A DNA stretch of 64,000 nucleotides from Planctomycetota bacterium (lineage in GTDB: Bacteria > Planctomycetota > UBA1135 > GCA-002686595), in NCBI GenBank assembly GCA_020638835.1, contig JACKHV010000001.1, forward strand, positions 1-64,000, read 5' to 3'. Both the position numbers and the translations under genes were made by a program. Every line of letters starts with the position of its first letter. Within the stretch, counting starts at the first letter, position 1. Under the pieces are notes generated by a model, which saw only the letters and a program-made list of their open reading frames with translations, did no database searches and was not told where the DNA came from. Shown one piece after another: positions 17,938 to 27,472 of the stretch.

Positions 17938-18351
17938 TCACCCTTGCACGTGGACCAACAGCTCTCGGCGGTGGGGACCGGTGCGGTGCTCGAGCAGGTA
18001 GAGGCCCTGCCAGGTGCCGAGCGCGAGGCGTCCGCCCGAGACCGGGATCGACTCGTTCGAGCGCGTCAGCGTGGAGCGCAGGTGAGCCGCCATGTCGTCG
18101 GGGCCCTCGAGGGTGTGCGTGTAGCGCGGGTCGCCGTCGGGGGCCAGGCGCTCGAGCCAGGCGAGCAGGTCGCGCTGGACCGAAGGGTCGGCGTTCTCCT
18201 GGATCAGCAGGCTGGCCGAGGTGTGCGCGCAGTGCACGACGCAGAGTCCGCTCGCGAAGCCCGAGCGCTCGACGACGCGCTGCACTTGGGCGGTCAGCTC
18301 GGTCAGACCGCGGCCCGGGGTCTCGATCGAGAGGCGTTCCTGGTGGTGCAT
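17938..18351 (-). CDS. yjbQ: YjbQ/UPF0047 family protein (secondary thiamine-phosphate synthase type)
   Basis: The product has 137 aa from the ATG at 18351 (MHHQERLSIETPGRGL), matching the normal 130-140 aa length; a longer frame to 18429 only adds unrelated residues. Family hallmarks are all present: HTSASLLIQENADP, the EGPDDMAAH segment, IPVSGGRLALGTWQGLYLLEH and the final HRRELLVHV. Members have been reported to replace ThiE weakly in vivo, but the physiological role is unsettled. It sits between a small unknown gene and the nitronate monooxygenase-like gene, all on the minus strand and closely spaced. Confidence 0.92.
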   Translation of the reverse strand: MHHQERLSIETPGRGLTELTAQVQRVVERSGFASGLCVVHCAHTSASLLIQENADPSVQRDLLAWLERLAPDGDPRYTHTLEGPDDMAAHLRSTLTRSNESIPVSGGRLALGTWQGLYLLEHRTGPHRRELLVHVQG

Positions 18352-18403
18352 GCCGCCAGGATAGCGGAAGCGGCGCGGGGGCGGTACGGAGCCTAAGTGG
18401 GCG

Positions 18404-18895
18404 CTAACTGGCCTCCAAGCCGCCGGCACGTAGCTCGGACGCGATCAGGAACTCGTCCGGACGCGACTTGCCGGGGCACGCGCCGAGGGAGATGCGTGTC
18501 GCGTCGACGCCGTCGAGCGACTCGATCACCTCGAAGACGCGCAGCACGTCGAGGACGCGGTCCTCGAGCCGGCGACCCGCGGGCACTTGCAGCACCAAAT
18601 CGACCGACCCCGCCTCGATGCAGTCGCGGTCGATGGCGGGGGCGTCGCAGGGCCCGATCATGCGCAGGCGGACCGGGCGGGGCTGTTGGAGGAGCGGGCA
18701 GCGGGCGAGCAGGCCCCAGAGCCGCAGGCCGTCGTGGGCCCGAAATCGAAGTTCCTGGACGTCGCAGCCGGTTCCCGACAGATCGGGACGCGGCACGATC
18801 ATCAGGCCGTGCCGCGTCAACTTCTGTTCCTGCAAGCGGTTACGCCAATAGTGGCGGTCCATGAGCAGGGGGTGAAGGATGCGTTGCGGGGCCAT
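18404..18895 (-). CDS. Uncharacterised protein, weakly like the N-terminus of acetylxylan-esterase-type hydrolases
   Basis: The product has 163 aa from the ATG at 18895 (MAPQRILHPLLMDRHYWRNR). The segment CDVQELRFRAHDGLRLWGLL resembles the first strands of cephalosporin-C deacetylase/acetylxylan-esterase-like alpha/beta hydrolases (V.E.RF...DG..L.G.L). However, no GxSxG nucleophile or catalytic His follows, and the protein ends at a length where only half a hydrolase would fit. It has no signal peptide. It lies 52 bases upstream of yjbQ and is probably co-transcribed. Function unknown. Confidence 0.6.
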   Translation of the reverse strand: MAPQRILHPLLMDRHYWRNRLQEQKLTRHGLMIVPRPDLSGTGCDVQELRFRAHDGLRLWGLLARCPLLQQPRPVRLRMIGPCDAPAIDRDCIEAGSVDLVLQVPAGRRLEDRVLDVLRVFEVIESLDGVDATRISLGACPGKSRPDEFLIASELRAGGLEAS

Positions 18896-19297
18896 GATTC
18901 GGGGGCCCCAAGCCGAAGGCCTTCCCGCTTCCGAACGCCCATCCCCGTAAAAGTGCGGTTTTCGGGTGACCGGTCCAGGAAATCCCAAGTCGGGCCGGCA
19001 ATAGTCGCGGAGCCTTCCCGCACTGTCCCCTTCGTGCTCGGGACGCTTCCCCGGCGGTCCCGCCACCGACTCCGACACCCCCCTCCTCGGCGACGGAATG
19101 CCGCTTCCCTGGAACGATTGTGTCTCGGCTCTGTGGCGAGTTCCTCCCAGGGTTCCCTAGGATGCGCCCCAACGCGGCCTCCGCGCCGCGCCGGCTCCGG
19201 CCGGGCAACTCGAGAACAACACTGGAAGTTCCTAGCTCCGTCTCAGGTGGCGCCGATCCGGCGGGCCTGCGGCGGTCCTTCAGCTGAGGAGAAGAGG
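18896..19297. other. Divergent intergenic region upstream of the amidohydrolase operon
   Basis: This 402-bp region has genes reading away on both sides: the small unknown gene (minus) and the ten-gene amidohydrolase operon (plus). It must carry both promoters. A TTGTGT hexamer occurs at 19118 but no convincing -10 follows at 16-18 bp. A strong Shine-Dalgarno-like GAGGAGAAGAGG runs directly into the ATG at 19298. No RNA or riboswitch structure is evident. Confidence 0.5.
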
Positions 19298-20734
19298 ATG
19301 AGGATCGTGGCGAGCGGACTGGCGACTGCCGGTCTGGTGATGGCGGCGCTGGCCGTCGGTGCCCCGGCGGCGTGGGCGGCGGTTCAGGATGGCGAGGCCG
19401 GCGAAGCCGCCGCGCCCGCCGAACCCGCTCCGGTCCACGTGCTGGTGCGGGCCGAGCGCTTGATCGTGCGGCCCGGCGAAGTGCGCGAGAACACCTCGGT
19501 CCTCATCACCGACGGTCGCATCGTCGCGATCGGCCCCGAGCTCGCCGCCCCGGAAGGGGCGACGGTCGTCGAGGGCCCGGTGGTCTGCGCGGGATTCATC
19601 GACCCGTGGTCCGCGCTCGGCATGGAGGAAGCTTCGCGCGTCGACCGCGGCTTCTCCGCCGCGACGCGCGCCGCGGACGGTTGGAACCCCTACGCCGACG
19701 AACACCTGCGCGAAGAAGCGCTGCGTGCCGGCGTCACGACGATCCACCTGCAAGGCGGCTCGACGGCACAGCTCGGCGGACTCGGCGCGTTGGTGCGCAT
19801 CGATCCTTCGCTCGGCGAAGACGCGCTCGTGCTGAGCGACGCTTGCTTGAGCGCGACGGTCGGCCTCTCCGCGGACGGCGGATTCTGGGGCGGCGTGCGC
19901 GCGGTCGATCCCTTCGACCGCATGCAGCAGATCGACCGCATCTTCCAGAACATCGCCACCGGACAAGCCTACGCGGAGTCGTGGGCGAAGTACGAGAAGG
20001 AGATCGTCGAGTGGGAGAAGGCGATCGCCGAGAAGGAAGCCGAGCTCGAGAAGGACTTCAAGAAGGCCAAGAAGGACCGCGAGAAGGACATCGAGAAGGC
20101 GGAGGAGAAGGACAAGGAGTTCAAGGAGAAGCGCTACAAGGAAGATCGCAAGCCGCGCCGCCCGAAGGTGGACGCGGACAAGGCGGTCCTCGCGCGCGTC
20201 GCGAGCGGTGAGATCCCGCTCGTCGTCGAAGCGCACCGCGCCTCCGAGATCCGCGGCCTGCTCGACGCGCTCGAAGCCTACAAGCGCGTGCGCCTCGTGA
20301 TCGCCGGCGGCACCGAAGCGCTGAACCAAGCGGAGCGCCTCGCCGAGCGCGGCGTGACCGTCATCGTCTGGCCCGCGCTTCGCGGACCGTCGGGCAACGA
20401 CGAGTACGAAGGACACGACCTCGCGCTCGCCGGTGAACTCGCCGAGCAGGGCGTGCGCGTGCTGATCGGCAGCGGCGGCCGCGAACCCGCCGCGACGCGC
20501 GACCTCCCGCTGCTCGCCGCCGGTTGCGTGGGCAACGGCCTCGACCGCGACGCGGCCTTCTCCGCGCTCACGATCGACGCGGCTCGTGCGCTCGACGTCG
20601 CGGATCGCCTCGGCAGCGTCGAGCTCGGCAAGGACGGTGAGCTGATCGTCCTGACCGGCGAACCGCTCGCCTCCGCGACGCGCGTGCAGTACGTGATCTC
20701 CGCCGGCCGCGTGGTCGTCACCCCCGAGGACTGA
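19298..20734 (+). CDS. Exported amidohydrolase-like protein A (HxH lost, Lys/Glu-rich insert)
   Basis: The product has 478 aa. The signal peptide (MRIVASGLATAGLVMAALAV) follows a purine-rich SD immediately upstream of 19298. The amidohydrolase composite beta-domain is clear (VRPGEVRENTSVLITDGRIVAIGP) and so is the C-terminal ADRLGSVELGKDGELIVLTG. At the position of the metal-binding HxH the protein reads AGFIDPWSALG, so both histidines are gone, and the late catalytic Asp is also missing (IGSGGREP). Residues about 222-292 are a highly charged Lys/Glu insert predicted as a long helix or coiled coil, next to the barrel. It is the first gene of a ten-gene operon and lies two bases before gene B. 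Probably not a hydrolase by itself; a structural or regulatory paralogue is likely. Confidence 0.82.
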   Translation: MRIVASGLATAGLVMAALAVGAPAAWAAVQDGEAGEAAAPAEPAPVHVLVRAERLIVRPGEVRENTSVLITDGRIVAIGPELAAPEGATVVEGPVVCAGFIDPWSALGMEEASRVDRGFSAATRAADGWNPYADEHLREEALRAGVTTIHLQGGSTAQLGGLGALVRIDPSLGEDALVLSDACLSATVGLSADGGFWGGVRAVDPFDRMQQIDRIFQNIATGQAYAESWAKYEKEIVEWEKAIAEKEAELEKDFKKAKKDREKDIEKAEEKDKEFKEKRYKEDRKPRRPKVDADKAVLARVASGEIPLVVEAHRASEIRGLLDALEAYKRVRLVIAGGTEALNQAERLAERGVTVIVWPALRGPSGNDEYEGHDLALAGELAEQGVRVLIGSGGREPAATRDLPLLAAGCVGNGLDRDAAFSALTIDAARALDVADRLGSVELGKDGELIVLTGEPLASATRVQYVISAGRVVVTPED

Positions 20735-20736
20735 GC

Positions 20737-21897
20737 ATGATTCTCTCCACCATCGTCACCGCGTCGCTCGCCTTCTCGGGCGCGTTCGAAGCGCCCGCCA
20801 CGGAAGGCGCGCCGGTCGCGACACCGACCGTCGAGGAAGTCGTCCTCCAGCCGATCAACGCGGAGACCGCCGTCGCCTTCAAGGCGAAGCGCGTGTACCT
20901 CGGCGACGGCAACCACGTCGACGACGGCATCGTGCTGGTGCAGGACGGCGTGATCCACAGCGTCGGCGCCGACGTCGCCGTTCCGAAGGGCGTCTCGGTC
21001 ATCGAGCTCGACGGCGTGCTGACGCCCGGCCTGATCGCCTCGCACAGCCACGAAGGCCTCGGCGGCGAGTCGGTCGACACGACGCGTCCCACGATGCCCG
21101 ACGCGGACATCGCGATCGCCTTCCAGCCGAAGCACGAGGACTTCGCCGCGAGCCTCGCCGCGGGCGTGACCTCGGTCGTGCTGGCGCCTTCGCCCTCGAC
21201 GTTGATCCCCGGCACGACGGCCGTGGTGAAGACGTCCGGCGGCAAGGTCGTGCGGCGCCCCGCGCAGCTCGAAGTCGTGCTCTCCGGCGCCGCGCTCAAC
21301 TGGAACAGCTTCCCGACGAGCCACGCCGGTGCGATCGCGGAACTCGATCGCCTCTTCTCGGAACCCGAGGGTCAGATCGCGCGCGCGACTTCCGGCAACC
21401 TGCCGGTGCTGCTCGCCGTCGACGACCGCTCGGACATCTCACGCGCCGTGTCCTTCGCCGGTCGCTACCGCCTGCGCGGCGCGCTCTACGGCTCGAAGTG
21501 GGCGGAAGACCTGATCGAACCGATCGCGAAGAGCGGGCTGGGTGTCGTCTGCGACCCCTTCGACGTCGGCGACGACTCGCGCGCCATGCGCTCCGTCGTC
21601 GCACTCTCGAAGCGCGGCGTGCGACTCGGCTTCGGCCTCGACGCGCCCGGCCGCGACCCGCAGAACCTGCGCTTCGGCGCGGCGCTCTGCGTGCGCGCGG
21701 GGCTCGACCCCAAGCTCGCGCTCAAGGCCATGTGCGCCGACGCCGCGTCGATCGCGGGCGTCGAACGACGCATCGGCAAGCTCGAGCGCGGACTCGACGC
21801 GGACATGGTGCTGTGGAGCGGTGATCCCACGGAGCTGACCAGCTCGGTGATCGCCGTGTACGTCGACGGAACGCTCGTCCACGGAGGCGAGGAATGA
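20737..21897 (+). CDS. Exported amidohydrolase-like protein B (partial metal site)
   Basis: The product has 386 aa. The N-terminus MILSTIVTASLAFSGAFEAP is a plausible signal peptide. The composite domain (YLGDGNHVDDGIVLVQDGVI) leads to LTPGLIASHSHEGLGGES, where an H-S-H is retained, and the late Asp is present in LGFGLDAPGRD. The histidines expected on strands 5 and 6 are not evident: that region reads LPVLLAVDDRSDISRAVSF and LGVVCDPFDVGDD. The C-terminal segment is IGKLERGLDADMVLWSGDP. It may bind a metal in an altered way or be degenerate. It overlaps gene C by 4 bases (ATGA), indicating translational coupling. Confidence 0.82.
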   Translation: MILSTIVTASLAFSGAFEAPATEGAPVATPTVEEVVLQPINAETAVAFKAKRVYLGDGNHVDDGIVLVQDGVIHSVGADVAVPKGVSVIELDGVLTPGLIASHSHEGLGGESVDTTRPTMPDADIAIAFQPKHEDFAASLAAGVTSVVLAPSPSTLIPGTTAVVKTSGGKVVRRPAQLEVVLSGAALNWNSFPTSHAGAIAELDRLFSEPEGQIARATSGNLPVLLAVDDRSDISRAVSFAGRYRLRGALYGSKWAEDLIEPIAKSGLGVVCDPFDVGDDSRAMRSVVALSKRGVRLGFGLDAPGRDPQNLRFGAALCVRAGLDPKLALKAMCADAASIAGVERRIGKLERGLDADMVLWSGDPTELTSSVIAVYVDGTLVHGGEE

Positions 21898-23108
21898 TGC
21901 TGCAAATCGCCGGCGCGCTGTGCGCCATCGCCCTGGGCACGCCGGAACCCGCCGCGGCGGAGTCGACGGTCATCTTCGCCGACGCCATCTACACCTCGAA
22001 CGGTGACGTGATCGAGAACGGCGCGGTCACCATCGTCGACGGGAAGATCTCCGCGATCACGCCGGGCAAGACTCCCGGCGACGACGACGTCCACGTCGGC
22101 GCGATCACGGCCGGGATGATCGACCTCTCGGCGCGCGTCGTGCGCGGCCTCGACACCGTCGAACAGACGAACGAGGTCACGCCGCAGATGCGCGTGGAAC
22201 ACGCGATCGACTGGTTCGACGCCGAGTGGGGCCGTCAACGGAAGAGCGGCGTGACGACCGTGCTGCTCTCGCCGCAGGACCAGAACGTGATCGGCGGCCT
22301 GTCCGTCGCCGTGAAGACCGCCGGCTCGCCCGAGCTCGAAGAGCGCGCGGTGAAGCGCGACGCGTGCCTGCGCGGAGCGATGGGTCAGCAGCCCTCGAGC
22401 GGCAACCACTCCGCGTGGGGCCGTCCGACGGACTTCTTCTCGCGCCGCCCCACGACGCGCATGGGCGTCGAGTGGGAGTGGCGCAAGGCGTTCTTCGACG
22501 CCGCGCAGGCTCGCGCCGCCGGAACCGAGGCGACGCCCGACGCGCAGGGCCTGCTCGACGTGCTCGACGGCAAGCGCCCGCTCTTCATCCAAGCGTGGGC
22601 GACGCAGGACATCCGCACGGCCGTCTTCTTCAAGGAAGAGATGGCGTCGGAAGGCTTCGGCGAGGTGACCTTGATCCTCGACGCGGCCGCCGAGGCGTGG
22701 CGTGAACCCGAGCTGCTCGTGCGCAGCAAGGCGGCGGTCGTGCTGCCCCCGCTGCCCGACTACGGTCGCGCGGAGGACGGCGCGTTCATGGCGCTCTCGA
22801 CGGCGAAGAAGCTCGTCGACGCCGGCGTCCCCGTCGCGCTGTCGAGCCACGGCGCCAAGGCCGATCGCGATCGACTCGCGATGCAGGGCGCGCTCGCGCG
22901 CCGCGGAGGCTTGAGCCTCGAGGAGGCCCTCGAGGCCGTCACCATCACCCCGGCGAAGATGATCGGTATCGATGATCGCGTCGGGTCCGTCGAGGTCGGC
23001 AAGGACGCCGACCTCGCCCTCTGGAACGGGGAACCCTTCCAGGCGACATCGCGCGTCGTCGGCACCGTCATCGACGGAGTGCTGCTCGTCGACCCGCAAC
23101 AGAACTAG
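21894..23108 (+). CDS. Exported amidohydrolase-like protein C (HxH lost)
   Basis: The product has 404 aa. A short signal peptide (MMLQIAGALCAIALGTPEPA) precedes the composite domain (DAIYTSNGDVIENGAVTIVD). The usual HxH site reads ITAGMIDLSARVVRG with no histidine, and the late Asp region reads VALSSHGAKADRDR. The C-terminal VGSVEVGKDADLALWNGEP is canonical. A conserved-looking motif, WGRQRKSGVTTVLLSP, matches the common RxGVTT segment of these paralogues. It is predicted to lack normal hydrolase chemistry. It is followed after 46 bases by gene D. Confidence 0.82.
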   Translation: MMLQIAGALCAIALGTPEPAAAESTVIFADAIYTSNGDVIENGAVTIVDGKISAITPGKTPGDDDVHVGAITAGMIDLSARVVRGLDTVEQTNEVTPQMRVEHAIDWFDAEWGRQRKSGVTTVLLSPQDQNVIGGLSVAVKTAGSPELEERAVKRDACLRGAMGQQPSSGNHSAWGRPTDFFSRRPTTRMGVEWEWRKAFFDAAQARAAGTEATPDAQGLLDVLDGKRPLFIQAWATQDIRTAVFFKEEMASEGFGEVTLILDAAAEAWREPELLVRSKAAVVLPPLPDYGRAEDGAFMALSTAKKLVDAGVPVALSSHGAKADRDRLAMQGALARRGGLSLEEALEAVTITPAKMIGIDDRVGSVEVGKDADLALWNGEPFQATSRVVGTVIDGVLLVDPQQN

Positions 23109-23154
23109 TTCCCCCGACCAGAGACCGAGAACGAGGATCGCAGCGGAGATCTCG

Positions 23155-24609
23155 ATGAACATGCACTGCTTCCAATCCATTCGCCGCACCGGCGCTGTCC
23201 TGGCCCTCGCGGCCTTCGCTCCCTTCGTCGCCGCCGACGGCAAGCTGGTCATCAAGGCCGGCAAGGTGATCACGCTCGCCGGTGAGCCGATCGAGAACGG
23301 CACGATCGTCGTCGAGAACGGCCGCATCACCGCGATCGGCACCGACGTGCAGGCTCCGTGGGACGCCGAAGTGCTGGAGTACCCCGGCCTCGTCGCCTTC
23401 CCGGGCTTCGTCGAAGCGATCACGAACTACGGGATGGACCGCTCGAACGAGAACGTCGACGTCGCGCCCTTCCTCGACGTGCGGGACTCGATCGACCCGG
23501 TGAACTTCTACTTCGAGAACTCGCTGCGCGCCGGCGTGACGACCCTGAACGTGCAGCACGCGGCGAACTGCGTGATCGGCGCGAACGGGCACATCGTCAA
23601 GCCGATCGGCATGACCGTCGAGGAGATGAGCGTCAAGCCGGGCGCCGGCCTCGTGCTCTCCGCCGCTCCCAAGGGCGGCAAGAGCGCGGCGACGCAGGCG
23701 CAAGCGCTGCGCGGCGCCTTCGGCGAGCTGCGCGACTACCTCGAGGACGTCGTCCAGGAGAAGAAGGACGGCAAGGACTACGCGCGCCGCGAAGCGCTGT
23801 ACCAAGGTCGCGAGCCCGACGAAGAGACGTCGAAGGGCCGTGCCATGGAAGGCAGCGCGTGGAAGGTCGAAGGCCTCGAGCTCGTTCCGCGCTGGGAGAT
23901 CGACGAGAAGCAGGCTCCGCTGCTGAAGCTCGTCGAGGGCAAGACGCCCGCCTTCTTCTACTGCGGCAGCCCGAAGGACGTCAGCGTGGCGATCGAAGTC
24001 GCCGAGAAGAACGGCTTCCTCGCGCGCACGACGCTGGTTCTCGACCCTTCCTGCTGGAAGGCCGCGGACGTGATCGCGGAGCGCGGGCTGCCCGTGATCC
24101 TCGACTCGACGCTCGTGCACATCGAGACCGACCCGGTCACCGGTGAAGAGATCGAGACCTTCGTGCCCGGAGTCTTCGCGGAGAAGGGCGTGCGCTTCGC
24201 GCTGCGCTCGGAGACCGCGCTGAACCAGTCGCTGTGGTTCCAAGCCGCCCGCTGCGTCGGCTACGGCCTGACGCGCGAGCAAGCGCTGGCCGCCGTCACC
24301 ACGACCCCGGCCGAGCTGCTCGGCCTCGGTACGCGCGTCGGCAGCCTCGCCGCGGGCAAGGACGCGAACGTCGTCCTGTTCTCCGGCGACCCGCTCAGCG
24401 TCACCTCCAAGGTCGAGTACGTCGTGATCGAGGGCAACCTCGTCTACGACCGCTCGACGGACGTCCGCATGCGCCACGTCGAGACCGGCGAGCAACCCGA
24501 GAACACCGCCCCTGCCGACGAAGCCGAGTTCGACCCGCACCCCGAGGACAAGGGGACCGGTGAAGAGAACGGCGACGAGGAAGAGGCCGAGGAAGAAGAA
24601 AGCAACTGA
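23155..24609 (+). CDS. Exported amidohydrolase-like protein D (HxH lost, acidic C-terminal tail)
   Basis: The product has 484 aa from the ATG at 23155, preceded by GGAG nine bases upstream and giving a signal peptide (MNMHCFQSIRRTGAVLALAA). The composite domain GKVITLAGEPIENGTIVVEN is clear. The HxH region reads FPGFVEAITNYGMDRSN, without ligands, and the late Asp is absent (FALRSETALNQSL). The canonical VGSLAAGKDANVVLFSGDP follows. The C-terminal about 38 residues (from about 446) are strongly acidic, rich in Glu and Asp. Two bases separate it from gene E. Confidence 0.82.
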   Translation: MNMHCFQSIRRTGAVLALAAFAPFVAADGKLVIKAGKVITLAGEPIENGTIVVENGRITAIGTDVQAPWDAEVLEYPGLVAFPGFVEAITNYGMDRSNENVDVAPFLDVRDSIDPVNFYFENSLRAGVTTLNVQHAANCVIGANGHIVKPIGMTVEEMSVKPGAGLVLSAAPKGGKSAATQAQALRGAFGELRDYLEDVVQEKKDGKDYARREALYQGREPDEETSKGRAMEGSAWKVEGLELVPRWEIDEKQAPLLKLVEGKTPAFFYCGSPKDVSVAIEVAEKNGFLARTTLVLDPSCWKAADVIAERGLPVILDSTLVHIETDPVTGEEIETFVPGVFAEKGVRFALRSETALNQSLWFQAARCVGYGLTREQALAAVTTTPAELLGLGTRVGSLAAGKDANVVLFSGDPLSVTSKVEYVVIEGNLVYDRSTDVRMRHVETGEQPENTAPADEAEFDPHPEDKGTGEENGDEEEAEEEESN

Positions 24610-24611
24610 TC

Positions 24612-27443
24612 ATGCTCTCGAGTCTGCTCCTCACCTTCAGCGCCGTCGCCGCACCGCTCGGCGCCGACGCGGGCAAGGTCGCCATCCAGGCCGGCACGAT
24701 CCACCTGGTCGAGGACGACCGCGTGATCGCCGGCGGTGGGACGATCTTGATCGACAACGGCAAGATCGTCGCCGCCGGTAACGACGTCCCGCTGCCGCCC
24801 GGCACGCGCGTCGTCGACTACGGCCCCGATGCCGTGATCGTCCCGGGCTTCGTCGCGGCGGATTCGAACCTCGCGTCACCGCGAGCGAGCGACCGCACCG
24901 CCGACCTGTCGCTGCTCGCCGTCGACAATTTCGACGCCTACACGACGCACACGCGCAGCCTGGCGGCCGGCGTGACCTCGGCCTACCTCGCGCCGGCGCG
25001 CGGGCGTCTGATCGCGGGGCAAGGCGCCGTGGTCAAGCTGGCCGGCGACTCGGAACGTGAGCGCATCCTCTCGTCGAGCTCGGCCATCCACGGCTCGATC
25101 GCCTCCGACGCGCGCAACACGCCCGGCTACTGGGAACCGCCGATCCCGGCGACGGTCGACGTCGGCCTGGGCGTCGAACAGCCGCAGCTGCCGCGCACCA
25201 CGATGGGTGCGATCGTCGCGCTCCGCGAACTGCTGGCCTTCGCCGCCGGCGGCGAAGGCGCGGAGGAGTACGGCCGCCACCTCGGCCGCGACCTCGCCGA
25301 GCTGATCGACGCGAAGCGCAATTGGCGCATGCGCGCCGACGAGACCCACGAGCTCGAAGCGCTGCTGAGCTTCTTCGAGGAGAACGGCCTGCCTCTCGTC
25401 GTCGACGCCGACGACAGCGCGGGTGAGCTCGCGGAGCGGCTGAAGGCGAGCAAAGCCTCCGTCATCCTGCACGACGACTTCCGCCCGGGCCGCAGCCCGG
25501 TGGATCGCGGCAAGTCGAAGGGCGCCGAGTGGCCGCACGTCGACGCCGCCGCGAAGCTCGCGGCCGCCGGAGTTCCGTTCGCGCTCGCGCCCTCGGGTTC
25601 CAGCCTGACGGACCTGCGCTTCGCCGCGAACCTCGCGATGACGGGCGGACTCGGCGCCGACGACGCGCTCGAAGCGATCACGCTCACGCCCGCCCGCATC
25701 CTCGGCGTCGCCGACCGCGTCGGTTCGATCGCGCCGGGCAAGGACGCGGACTTCTGCGTGATGAACGGTTCGCCGATGGACGCGACGAGCACGGTGCTCG
25801 CGACGTGGGTCTCCGGCGAAGTCGTCTGGAAGATCGAAGAGAGCGGCGCCGTCGTGCTCGAGGTCGAGGAACTGCACCTCGGCGACGGCACGCGCATCGC
25901 TCCCGGCCAGCTGCTGATGCAGGACGGCCGCATCCTCGAAGTCGGCCGTCGCGTGTCGCACCCGATCGGTTGCACGGTCGTGCGCGGCAAGGCCGCGATG
26001 CCCGGAATGATCGACGCGCTGGGACACCTCGGCCTCGAAGGTTCGAGCCGCGTCCCGGACCCCGACTTCTCGCTGACGCGTATCCTCGCACCCGGCGACT
26101 TCGCCGACCGTCGCGTCGCGCAAGCCGGCGTGACGACCGTGCTGATGACTCCGCGCGGCATGGGTCGCGCCGGCGCGCCCGCGATGGCGTACAAGCCCGC
26201 CGGCCAGGACCTCGAGACGATGGTCGTCGACGAAGTTGCGGCGGTGCACCTCGTCTGGTCGCACCCGAATCGCCTAGAGGCCGGCGGCATGGTCGTCGAC
26301 CTCCTGACGAAGGGCGCCGAGTACAAGCAGGCATGGGACACCTACGCCGAGGAGATGGCCGCGTGGACCCCGCCGAAGGAAGAAGCGGCGTCGGAGGAGA
26401 AGTCCGACGAGGAGGCGAAGGAAGGCGAGAGCGAAGAGGCCGAGGCCGAGAAATCCGGCGACGAGGACGACAAGAAGTCCAAGAAGTCGAAGAAGAAGAA
26501 GAAGGAAGAGACTCCCGCCCTGCCGATCACCGGCGTGTGGGAGACGACCGTCGAGAGTGGCGGCAAGCAGGTCAAGCTGCGCTTCCGACTGCTCGACGAG
26601 GACGGCGCGCTCATCGGTAACCTGCGCTGTGACGCGCTCTCCGACCAGCTGATCGACCTCACCGGAACGCGCACCGAACGTGACATCGTGATGCACGGCC
26701 TCTCCTCGAAGGGCCGCGTCGAGGTCGCGATGAAGACCGACGACGAGAAGCTCACCGGTACGGCCACCGTCGCCGACGTTTCCATCGAGTTCGAAGCCCC
26801 CCAGACGTCGAAGGACTGGATCGTCGTCTCGCGCCCCGGCCCGAGCGTCGAGGACGAGGAGAAGGCGCCCAAGCCGCCGAAGGGCATGCCCAAGGATCCC
26901 GGCTACAAGGCCGAGCTCGAGCCGATCAAGCGCGCGATGGAGGGCACGGCCGCGATCGTGGTCAACGTCGAGCGCTCGGACGAGATCCTCGACTGCGTCG
27001 CCGCCTGCGAGCACTTCGGCATCAAGCCGATCCTCTACGGCGCCGGCGACGCCTGGAAGGTCGCGGATCAACTGCGCGGTCGCGTGGCGGGCGTGTTGCT
27101 CGACCACCGCGTCATCGCGACGGACTCCGAGGGCGGCTTCCGCGAGCGCAACCGCTACGCCGAGCTCGCCAACCAAGGCATCCCGGTCGCCTTCCACAGC
27201 TCTGCCGAGGAAGGAGCCGCCGAGCTCCCGCTGATGGCGGCCTACGCGGTGTCGAAGGGCATGAGCCCCGAAGGCGCCCTGCGCGCGCTGACGAGCGACG
27301 CGGCCCGCATGCTGCGCATCGACGACCGCGTCGGTTCGCTCGCGGCCGGCCGTGACGCCGACGTGTTGCTGCTCGACTCGGATCCCACGATCGCCGGCGC
27401 TCGCGTCGTGCGCGTGTGGGTCGCAGGCCGGGAAGTTCGCTGA
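24612..27443 (+). CDS. Exported double amidohydrolase-like fusion E with Lys/Glu insert and beta-rich insert
   Basis: The product has 943 aa, about twice the family length. The signal peptide is MLSSLLLTFSAVAAPLGADA. Module 1 (about 20-410) contains PGFVAADSNLASPRAS at the metal site and ends VGSIAPGKDADFCVMNGSP. Module 2 (about 411-943) has MPGMIDALGHLGLEG, where one histidine remains, and ends VGSLAAGRDADVLLLDSDP. Within module 2 a Lys/Glu/Ser-rich run (about 573-635) is followed by an approximately 95-residue beta-rich segment (about 636-730; ITGVWETTVESGGKQVKLRF) resembling a small barrel or lipocalin-like fold. Both modules lack HxH, so enzyme activity is doubtful. The tandem arrangement supports a pseudo-dimer within one chain. 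Confidence 0.82.
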   Translation: MLSSLLLTFSAVAAPLGADAGKVAIQAGTIHLVEDDRVIAGGGTILIDNGKIVAAGNDVPLPPGTRVVDYGPDAVIVPGFVAADSNLASPRASDRTADLSLLAVDNFDAYTTHTRSLAAGVTSAYLAPARGRLIAGQGAVVKLAGDSERERILSSSSAIHGSIASDARNTPGYWEPPIPATVDVGLGVEQPQLPRTTMGAIVALRELLAFAAGGEGAEEYGRHLGRDLAELIDAKRNWRMRADETHELEALLSFFEENGLPLVVDADDSAGELAERLKASKASVILHDDFRPGRSPVDRGKSKGAEWPHVDAAAKLAAAGVPFALAPSGSSLTDLRFAANLAMTGGLGADDALEAITLTPARILGVADRVGSIAPGKDADFCVMNGSPMDATSTVLATWVSGEVVWKIEESGAVVLEVEELHLGDGTRIAPGQLLMQDGRILEVGRRVSHPIGCTVVRGKAAMPGMIDALGHLGLEGSSRVPDPDFSLTRILAPGDFADRRVAQAGVTTVLMTPRGMGRAGAPAMAYKPAGQDLETMVVDEVAAVHLVWSHPNRLEAGGMVVDLLTKGAEYKQAWDTYAEEMAAWTPPKEEAASEEKSDEEAKEGESEEAEAEKSGDEDDKKSKKSKKKKKEETPALPITGVWETTVESGGKQVKLRFRLLDEDGALIGNLRCDALSDQLIDLTGTRTERDIVMHGLSSKGRVEVAMKTDDEKLTGTATVADVSIEFEAPQTSKDWIVVSRPGPSVEDEEKAPKPPKGMPKDPGYKAELEPIKRAMEGTAAIVVNVERSDEILDCVAACEHFGIKPILYGAGDAWKVADQLRGRVAGVLLDHRVIATDSEGGFRERNRYAELANQGIPVAFHSSAEEGAAELPLMAAYAVSKGMSPEGALRALTSDAARMLRIDDRVGSLAAGRDADVLLLDSDPTIAGARVVRVWVAGREVR

Positions 27444-27472
27444 TCATGGGACGGAACCAAGCAGGAAGCGCC

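Noticed and set aside
26330..26520. Lys/Glu-rich low-complexity run as a sequencing or frameshift error
   Set aside because: The frame continues through it into a normal amidohydrolase C-terminal half, and similar runs occur at comparable places in genes A and I.
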